The notes under the pieces are model-generated. The model had not been told where the DNA came from and did not search any database. It saw only the letters and a program-made list of their open reading frames with translations. A stretch of 64,000 bases of DNA. Source: Sphingomonas hankookensis. GTDB taxonomy: Bacteria; Pseudomonadota; Alphaproteobacteria; Sphingomonadales; Sphingomonadaceae. Positions 58,339-64,000 of this stretch are shown here, in pieces. The position numbers and the translations under genes are program-made. Location: the NCBI RefSeq assembly GCF_001619955.1, contig NZ_LQQO01000012.1, positions 62,001 through 126,000 of the forward strand. Reading direction: 5' to 3'. Every line of letters begins with the position of its first letter. Position 1 is the first letter of the stretch.

Positions 58339-58896
58339 ATGGCCGCATATAACAAGGCCGATCTGGAGCGCCGGATGGCCGGTGCCGTGGAATCGCTGAA
58401 GGGCGACCTGAGCGGTCTGCGCACCGGGCGGGCGGCGGTATCGCTGCTCGATCCGGTGATGGTCGAGGTGTACGGCGCGCACATGCCGCTGAACCAGGTC
58501 GCGACCGTGTCGGCGCCCGAGCCGCGCATGCTGTCGGTCCAGGTGTGGGACAAGTCGAATGTCGGCCCGGCCGACAAGGCGATCCGTTCGGCCGGTCTCG
58601 GCCTCAACCCGATCGTCGACGGCCAGACGCTGCGCCTGCCGATCCCCGACCTGACCGAGGAGCGTCGCAAGGAACTGGCGAAGCTGGCCGGCAAATATGC
58701 GGAATCGGCGCGTATCGCCGTGCGCAACGTCCGTCGCGACGGCATGGAAAGCCTGAAGACCGACGAGAAGAAGGGCGTCTATTCGGAAGACGAGCGCAAG
58801 CGCCACGAGACCGAGGTCCAGAAGCTGACCGACGCCACGATCGCCGAGATCGATGCGGCGGCCGATGCCAAGGAAAAGGAAATCCTCGGCAAGTGA
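58339..58896 (+). CDS. frr: Ribosome recycling factor
   Basis: 185 residues. Three-helix bundle and hinge domain: [60 protein letters not shown]. It splits post-termination ribosomes with EF-G. It begins 18 bp after pyrH and overlaps the uppS GTG by 4 bp. Confidence 0.98.
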   Translation: MAAYNKADLERRMAGAVESLKGDLSGLRTGRAAVSLLDPVMVEVYGAHMPLNQVATVSAPEPRMLSVQVWDKSNVGPADKAIRSAGLGLNPIVDGQTLRLPIPDLTEERRKELAKLAGKYAESARIAVRNVRRDGMESLKTDEKKGVYSEDERKRHETEVQKLTDATIAEIDAAADAKEKEILGK

Positions 58897-59654
58897 CGTC
58901 GTTCGCCGCGCGTGCTCCGGTTCCGGCCCATGCCGACGAACCGGGCCTGCATTCCTCCGCATCCATTCCGCGTCATGTGGCGATCATCATGGACGGCAAC
59001 GGCCGCTGGGCGAAGGCCCGGCGCCTGCCGCGCGTGGCGGGCCATCGGCAGGGCGTGGAGGCGGTGCGTCGCATCACCCGGGCCGCGCGCGAACAGGGCA
59101 TCGAGGCGCTGACGCTCTATGCCTTCTCGTCGGAGAATTGGCGCCGGCCGGAAGAGGAAATCGGCGACCTGATGGGGTTGCTGCGCCATTTCCTGAAGAA
59201 CGAGATCAAGGAACTGACGCGCGAGGGCGTGCGGCTGCGCATCCTTGGGAATTACCGCGCGCTCAAGGCCGACTTGGTCGAGTTGATCGACGACGCGGTG
59301 GCGCGGACGGCGACCAACACCGGGCCGATCCTGGCCATCGCGCTGAACTATGGCGCGCAGGCCGAATTGGTCGCGGCGGCGCGGCGGCTGGCGGAAAAGG
59401 TTGCGGCCGGGATGCCCGTGTCGGCGATCGACGAGGCGGCGATCGACCGTGAACTCGATACCGATGGCCTGCCGCCGCTCGACCTGATGATCCGCACGTC
59501 GGGGGAACAGCGCCTGTCGAACTTCCTGTTGTGGCAGGCGGCTTATGCCGAGCTGTTGTTCGTCGACACGCTGTGGCCCGATTTCGACGGCGAGTGCCTG
59601 GCGCAGGCGATCGCCGCCTATGGCCAGCGGCAGCGCCGGTTCGGGGGCCTGTGA
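58893..59654 (+). CDS. uppS: Isoprenyl transferase (undecaprenyl diphosphate synthase)
   Basis: 253 residues. Signature [18 protein letters not shown] with catalytic D34; [26 protein letters not shown]-terminal [20 protein letters not shown]. It makes the C55 lipid carrier for peptidoglycan and glycans. GTG start overlaps frr; first ~25 residues are non-conserved. Its stop overlaps cdsA (GTGA). Confidence 0.96.
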   Translation: MTSFAARAPVPAHADEPGLHSSASIPRHVAIIMDGNGRWAKARRLPRVAGHRQGVEAVRRITRAAREQGIEALTLYAFSSENWRRPEEEIGDLMGLLRHFLKNEIKELTREGVRLRILGNYRALKADLVELIDDAVARTATNTGPILAIALNYGAQAELVAAARRLAEKVAAGMPVSAIDEAAIDRELDTDGLPPLDLMIRTSGEQRLSNFLLWQAAYAELLFVDTLWPDFDGECLAQAIAAYGQRQRRFGGL

Positions 59655-60454
59655 TTCCCGATCCCGCCGCCGATCCGGTTGCGCGGCGCAAATCCGACCT
59701 TGCCACGCGGACGCTGGCCAGTGTCGGCATGATTGCGGTGGCGGCGACCGCCTTGTGGCTGGGCGGTTTCGTGTTCTGGCTGCTGGTCGCGATCGGCACC
59801 CTGTTCATGATGGCCGAATGGGCCGACCTGCACAAAGTCTCGCGCGAGCATAAGCGGCTGGCGCAGTTCGCGCTGACCGTGCCGCTGGCGATCCTGTCGC
59901 CGCTGGCGGCGGGAGCGAGTTTCCTGGCGCTGGGGCTGATTATTGGCGCTGCGTTCTTCGTCGTCATCACGACCCGCCTGCCGGGGCTGGCGCGTGGCAT
60001 CGTCTATTGCGGGGCGCCGGCGCTGGCGGTCGTGTTCCTGCGCGGGCAGGGCGACGGGCTGCTGCTCGCCTTCTGGGCGATGGCGCTGGTCTGGGCATGC
60101 GACATCGGCGCCTATTTCGCGGGCCGGTCGATCGGCGGGCCGAAGCTTGCGCCGACGATCAGCCCGAACAAGACCTGGGCCGGACTGATCGGCGGCGTAA
60201 TCGCCGCGTCGGTGCTGGCGGGCGTGCTGCAATATGCCGGACTGCCGCTGCATCTGGTGCTGGCGACGCCGCTGCTGGCGGTACTGGCGCAGATGGGCGA
60301 CCTGTATGAGAGCCAGCTGAAGCGCAAGGCCGGGGTCAAGGATTCGGGCAACGTCCTGCCCGGCCATGGCGGCGTCTTGGATCGTTTGGACGGACTGGTT
60401 CCCGTCGCGCCGGCTGCGGCGCTGATGGTATTGGCGGGGCTGTATCTGGCATGA
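59651..60454 (+). CDS. cdsA: Phosphatidate cytidylyltransferase
   Basis: 267 residues, 7-8 membrane helices. Conserved C-terminal signature K-D-S-G-N-x-L-P-G-H-G-G-x-L-D-R-x-D is at VKDSGNVLPGHGGVLDRLD, and SPNKTWAG is the other conserved motif. It makes CDP-diacylglycerol, substrate of PssA encoded elsewhere in the window. Start GTG overlapping the uppS stop; its stop overlaps dxr (ATGA). Confidence 0.96.
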   Translation: MIPDPAADPVARRKSDLATRTLASVGMIAVAATALWLGGFVFWLLVAIGTLFMMAEWADLHKVSREHKRLAQFALTVPLAILSPLAAGASFLALGLIIGAAFFVVITTRLPGLARGIVYCGAPALAVVFLRGQGDGLLLAFWAMALVWACDIGAYFAGRSIGGPKLAPTISPNKTWAGLIGGVIAASVLAGVLQYAGLPLHLVLATPLLAVLAQMGDLYESQLKRKAGVKDSGNVLPGHGGVLDRLDGLVPVAPAAALMVLAGLYLA

Positions 60455-61608
60455 AGCGGGTTACCATATTGGGCGCGACCGGATCGGTCGGGTCGTCGAC
60501 GCTCGACCTGATCGAGCGCAATCCCGATGATTTCGCGGTCGAGGCGCTGACGGCACATCGTGACGTCGGCAAGCTGGCAGCCGCTGCACGCCGGGTCGGC
60601 GCGGCGCTGGCGGTGGTCGGCGACGAAGCCTGTCTGCCGGCGTTGCGCGACGCGCTGGACGGCAGCGGGATCGAGGCGGCGGGCGGCGCGCAGGCGGTGG
60701 TCGAAGCGGCGGCGCGGCCGGTCGACTGGACCATGGCGGCGATCGTCGGCACCGCGGGGCTGAAGCCGGTCATGGCAGCGTTGGCGCGCGGTGGCGCGGT
60801 GGCGCTTGCCAACAAGGAAGCCCTGGTTTCGGCCGGCGATGTGATGATGGCGGCGGCGCGCCGGGCGGGCACCACGCTGCTGCCGGTCGACAGCGAGCAT
60901 AATGCGGTCTTCCAGTGCCTCGACGATTGCCCGCCCGAGCGCATCCGCCGCATCATCCTGACCGCGAGCGGCGGGCCGTTCCGCGAGCGATCACTGGAAG
61001 AGATGCGCGCCATCACGCCCGAACAGGCGGTGGCGCATCCCAATTGGTCGATGGGCGCCAAGATTTCGGTCGATTCGGCGACGATGATGAACAAGGGCCT
61101 CGAACTGATCGAGGCGTATCACCTGTTCCCCGTCAGCCCCGAACAGCTCGACGTGCTGGTCCATCGCCAGTCGGTGATCCATTCGATGGTCGAATATGTC
61201 GACGGGTCGACACTGGCGCAACTGGGGTCGCCGGACATGCGCGTGCCGATCGCGCACGCGCTCGCCTGGCCCGACCGGATGGATACGCCGTGCGAACGGC
61301 TCGATCTTGCCCGGATCGGGCGGCTGGATTTCGAGGCGCCCGACATGGTGCGCTTCTCCGCTCTCGCGCTGGCCCGTGCCGCGCTGTCGGCGGGCGGGGC
61401 GCGGCCGGCGATCCTGAACGCGGCGAATGAAGTCGCGGTGGCGGCGTTTCTCGACCGGCGGATCGGCTTCCTCGAAATTGCCGCAATCGTCGCGGATGTT
61501 CTGGATCGCTTCGATCCGCCGAAGCCGCAGACGCTCGACGCCGTGCTGACGATCGATGCGGAGGCAAGGGTGTTGGCGGGCGAGCGTGTGAAGGACGGCG
61601 TCGCTTGA
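60451..61608 (+). CDS. dxr: 1-deoxy-D-xylulose-5-phosphate reductoisomerase
   Basis: 385 residues. NADPH motif LGATGSVGSSTLDLI (7-21); catalytic/metal segment LPVDSEHNAVFQCL and LTASGGPFRERSLEEM; MGAKISVDSATMMNKGLELI. Second step of the non-mevalonate (MEP) isoprenoid pathway. ATG overlaps the cdsA stop; its own stop overlaps rseP at TTGA. Confidence 0.97.
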   Translation: MKRVTILGATGSVGSSTLDLIERNPDDFAVEALTAHRDVGKLAAAARRVGAALAVVGDEACLPALRDALDGSGIEAAGGAQAVVEAAARPVDWTMAAIVGTAGLKPVMAALARGGAVALANKEALVSAGDVMMAAARRAGTTLLPVDSEHNAVFQCLDDCPPERIRRIILTASGGPFRERSLEEMRAITPEQAVAHPNWSMGAKISVDSATMMNKGLELIEAYHLFPVSPEQLDVLVHRQSVIHSMVEYVDGSTLAQLGSPDMRVPIAHALAWPDRMDTPCERLDLARIGRLDFEAPDMVRFSALALARAALSAGGARPAILNAANEVAVAAFLDRRIGFLEIAAIVADVLDRFDPPKPQTLDAVLTIDAEARVLAGERVKDGVA

Positions 61609-62738
61609 TCGAATCCCCCGGACTGTTGATGACCATCATCGCGTTCCTGCTGGTGCTGGGGCCGTTGGTGTTCCTGCACGAGCTTGGCCATTATGCCGCC
61701 GGACGCTGGTTCGGTGTGAAGGTCGATGCGTTTTCGGTCGGGTTCGGCCGGGAGATTGCCGGCTTTACCGACCGGCACGGCACCCGGTGGAAGTTCGGAT
61801 GGCTACCGCTGGGGGGCTATGTCCGCTTTGCCGGCGACATGAACCCGGCGTCGCAGCCGGATGCGGAATGGCTGCAACTGCCGGCCCATGAGCGCGCTCG
61901 CACGTTTCAGGCCAAGCCGGTATGGCAGCGGGCGATCATCGTTGCGGCGGGGCCGGCGGTGAACCTGTTGCTCGCAGTCCTGATCCTGGGTGGCTTTGCC
62001 GCAGCCTATGGCGTGGATCGCACGCCGGCCACAGTCGGCGGTGTGGTGCAGGGCAGTGCTGCGGACCGCGCCGGATTGCAGCCGGGGGACCGGATCGCGG
62101 CGCTGGACGGGCGGACGATCGAAACCTTTTCGGACCTGTCCTTCTATACCGCGATGCATCCGGGCGAACGGGTGACGGTGGAGTATCTGCGCGGCGGAGC
62201 GGCGCAGAAGACCGATGCCGTCATCGGTTCGGTGGTACAGCGCGACCGGTTCGGCAACGAAGCGAAGATCGGCCGGTTCGGCATCGAGCGTGGGCCTCCG
62301 GTCTATGCCCCGCTGCCGCTCTGGCAGGCGCCAGCCGAAGGCACGCGGATGGTCGGTGCGATCCTGCGCGGGACCGTCGACGGGCTGTGGCAGATCATCA
62401 CCGGGCGGCGTTCGATGGACGAAATGGGCGGCCCCTTGCGCATTGCCAAGACGTCGGGCGAACAGCTGTCGCTCGGTTGGCCGGCGCTGGTGACGTTCGT
62501 GGCGTTCGTATCCATTAACTTGGGGTTCATCAACTTGTTGCCAGTTCCGATGCTGGATGGCGGCCACCTGTTCTTCTACGCCATCGAAGCGGTGAAGCGC
62601 GGGCCGGTCAGCCCGCAGACGATGGAGTGGGCGTTCCGCGGCGGATTGGCGCTGTTGCTTGCATTGATGATTTTCGTCACGGTGAACGATCTGGGGGCGT
62701 TCGGCGTGTGGCGTGGGCTGGCCGGCTTGATCGGCTGA
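61605..62738 (+). CDS. rseP: Site-2 RIP metalloprotease RseP
   Basis: 377 residues from TTG 61605 (M9 ATG at 61629 is an alternative). Intramembrane zinc motif H25-E-L-G-H29 in VFLHELGHYAAGRWFG; a single PDZ domain at about residues 140-220 (VVQGSAADRAGLQPGDRIAA, most RseP in E. coli have two); C-terminal membrane motif NLGFINLLPVPMLDGGHLFF holds the second metal-ligand Asp (LDGG). It cleaves anti-sigma factors to signal envelope stress, and it precedes bamA as in many Gram-negatives. Confidence 0.95.
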   Translation: MIESPGLLMTIIAFLLVLGPLVFLHELGHYAAGRWFGVKVDAFSVGFGREIAGFTDRHGTRWKFGWLPLGGYVRFAGDMNPASQPDAEWLQLPAHERARTFQAKPVWQRAIIVAAGPAVNLLLAVLILGGFAAAYGVDRTPATVGGVVQGSAADRAGLQPGDRIAALDGRTIETFSDLSFYTAMHPGERVTVEYLRGGAAQKTDAVIGSVVQRDRFGNEAKIGRFGIERGPPVYAPLPLWQAPAEGTRMVGAILRGTVDGLWQIITGRRSMDEMGGPLRIAKTSGEQLSLGWPALVTFVAFVSINLGFINLLPVPMLDGGHLFFYAIEAVKRGPVSPQTMEWAFRGGLALLLALMIFVTVNDLGAFGVWRGLAGLIG

Positions 62739-62799
62739 CGCGGTTAGGGCAGGGCGCAATCGTCCTGTTTGGAAAGTTCCTCCGGTTGGGGTGGGTTTG

Positions 62800-64000
62800 G
62801 TGACGGCAAGCAAGTTTTCGATTTACGGCGCGCATGGCGTCGCGCTGCTCGCGAGCACGATGCTCTCGGGCACGGCCGCCTCGGCCCAGACGCGCCCGGC
62901 CGCTGCTGCCCCGGCAGTCCAGCCGCCCACCGCGCAGGCGCCGGCGGCGCCCGTCGCGCCGACCCGTACCATCCGCTCGCTCCGGGTCGAAGGCGCACAG
63001 CGTATCGAACCGGACACGGTGCTGTCCTATACCAAGCTGCGCGTCGGCATTCCGTACACCGCGGAAACGCTCGATCAGGCGATCAAGGACCTGTACGCGT
63101 CGGACCTGCTCGCCAATGTCGAGATCGAGGGCGCCGAGACCAGCGACATCATCGTCCGGGTGCGCGAGAACCCGATCATCAACCGCGTCGTGCTGGAAGG
63201 CAACAAGCGGCTGAAGGACGACAAGATCACCAAGGAGATCAAGCTCGCCCCGCGGCAGATCTTCACCCGTACCGCCGTCCGTGCCGACGTGGCGCGGATC
63301 GTCGAGCTGTATCGCCGTCAGGGCCGGTTCGCGGCGAATGTCGAGCCGAAGATGGTCATGCTCGACCAGAACCGCGTCGACGTAATCTTCGAAATCCAGG
63401 AAGGGCCGAAGTCCAAGGTCCGCCAGATCAACATCCTCGGCAACGAGGTGTTCAGCGACAGCGAGCTGCGCGGCGAGATGGCGACCAAGGAGTCGCGGCC
63501 GTGGCGCATCTTCAGCTCGAACACGAGCTATGATCAGGATCGCCTCGCCTACGACCAGCAGAAGCTGCGCCAATTCTACCTGACCAACGGCTATGCCGAT
63601 TTCCGCGTCATCTCGGCCGTTGCCGAACTGACGCCGGACAAGGAAGACTTCATCATCACCTACGTGGTGGAGGAAGGGAAGCGGTACAAATTCGGCGATG
63701 TGGCGGTCGAAAGCGCGATCCGCGACTTCGACAACGCATCGTTGACCAAGTCGCTGCCGATGAAGAAGGGCGACTGGTACAACGCGAAGCTGACCGAAGA
63801 CGCGATCGACCAACTGAGCGAATATGCCGGGCTGTTCGGCTATGCGTTCACCGACGTGCGCCCGGAATATCAGCCGGACCGCGAAAACCTGACCATGGCG
63901 ATCACGTTCTTCCTGAACGAAGCCAACCGCACCTATGTCGAGAAGATCGACATCACCGGCAATACGCAGACGCAGGACCGCGTGATCCGTCGCGAATTCC
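62800..64000 (+). CDS. bamA: Outer membrane protein assembly factor BamA, 5' part (cut by the window end)
   Basis: 400 codons of an expected ~850-900 are present. GTG 62800 gives a signal-like start (VTASKFSIYGAHGVALLAST, cleavage near ASAQ), then an Ala/Pro linker and POTRA domains: IRSLRVEGAQRIEPDTVLSY, RVVLEGNKRLKDDKITKEIK, VDVIFEIQEGPKSKVRQINI, ITYVVEEGKRYKFGDVAVES, MAITFFLNEANRTYVEKIDI. It folds outer-membrane barrels. An in-frame GTG at 62791 could also be the start. The coding frame is intact to the end of the window. Confidence 0.95.
   Translation, partial: MTASKFSIYGAHGVALLASTMLSGTAASAQTRPAAAAPAVQPPTAQAPAAPVAPTRTIRSLRVEGAQRIEPDTVLSYTKLRVGIPYTAETLDQAIKDLYASDLLANVEIEGAETSDIIVRVRENPIINRVVLEGNKRLKDDKITKEIKLAPRQIFTRTAVRADVARIVELYRRQGRFAANVEPKMVMLDQNRVDVIFEIQEGPKSKVRQINILGNEVFSDSELRGEMATKESRPWRIFSSNTSYDQDRLAYDQQKLRQFYLTNGYADFRVISAVAELTPDKEDFIITYVVEEGKRYKFGDVAVESAIRDFDNASLTKSLPMKKGDWYNAKLTEDAIDQLSEYAGLFGYAFTDVRPEYQPDRENLTMAITFFLNEANRTYVEKIDITGNTQTQDRVIRREF

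Overview
The window looks like a chromosomal segment of a sphingomonad alphaproteobacterium (Sphingomonas or a close relative). Reasons: GC-rich coding with strong third-position GC, abundant GTG starts and 4-bp stop/start overlaps, a ComF-glutaredoxin-nitrilase-DUF1178 cluster, the serB/miaA/ilvB/ilvN/ilvC order, large TonB-dependent receptors, Flp/Fap-type pilins, and GatCAB amidotransferase. The genus is inferred from gene content and order, not measured. No phage, insertion sequence, integrase or CRISPR array is visible; most of the window is core genome with a few accessory-looking pairs. LAYOUT. 1-4.4 kb: 3' end of accA, two Flp pilin genes, a NUDIX hydrolase, a BioC/NDUFAF5-like methyltransferase, then comF-grxC-nitrilase-DUF1178 with overlapping ends. 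4.4-11 kb: dispersed repeats, tRNA-Arg(CCT), a lipoprotein, folE, a TonB-dependent receptor, a SWIB-domain protein, and a two-gene secreted/porin-like operon. 11-18.4 kb, minus strand: branched-chain amino acid genes leuA, ilvC, ilvN and ilvB, with a YceI protein and miaA. 18.4-22.8 kb: serB, then a SPOR/Sel1 protein divergent from an orphan ParA, a ribbon-helix-helix-like protein and a TPR/SPOR protein. 22.8-26.6 kb, minus: DUF3089 hydrolase-ruvX-pyrB-degenerate dihydroorotase. 26.7-30.8 kb: gatC-gatA-small ORF-gatB-cyclophilin. 31-43 kb: tRNA-Leu(TAG) and the protein quality-control genes tig, clpP, clpX, lon, mixed with a glycosyltransferase, HAD hydrolase, Ca2+/H+ antiporter and M1 peptidase, ending with HU and tRNA-Val(CAC). 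43.7-49.2 kb: beta-helix lipoprotein plus TonB-dependent receptor with a possible PHO box, and a 2OG-Fe(II) oxygenase. 49.3-55.4 kb: tRNA-His, an amino-acid dehydrogenase, a CPA2 antiporter, icd, psd-pssA. 55.6-64 kb: the classical rpsB-tsf-pyrH-frr-uppS-cdsA-dxr-rseP-bamA cluster, cut off inside bamA. HOW THE GENES FIT TOGETHER. The pathways represented are branched-chain amino acid synthesis, pyrimidine synthesis (pyrB, a non-catalytic partner, pyrH), tRNA-dependent amidation, ATP-dependent proteolysis, phospholipid synthesis (psd, pssA, cdsA), isoprenoid precursor and carrier synthesis (dxr, uppS), and outer-membrane assembly (rseP, bamA). The least explained parts are the ParA/RHH/SPOR locus, the beta-helix lipoprotein/receptor pair, the pseudo-dihydroorotase, and a family of twin inverted palindromes (REPIN-like) present in five intergenic regions.
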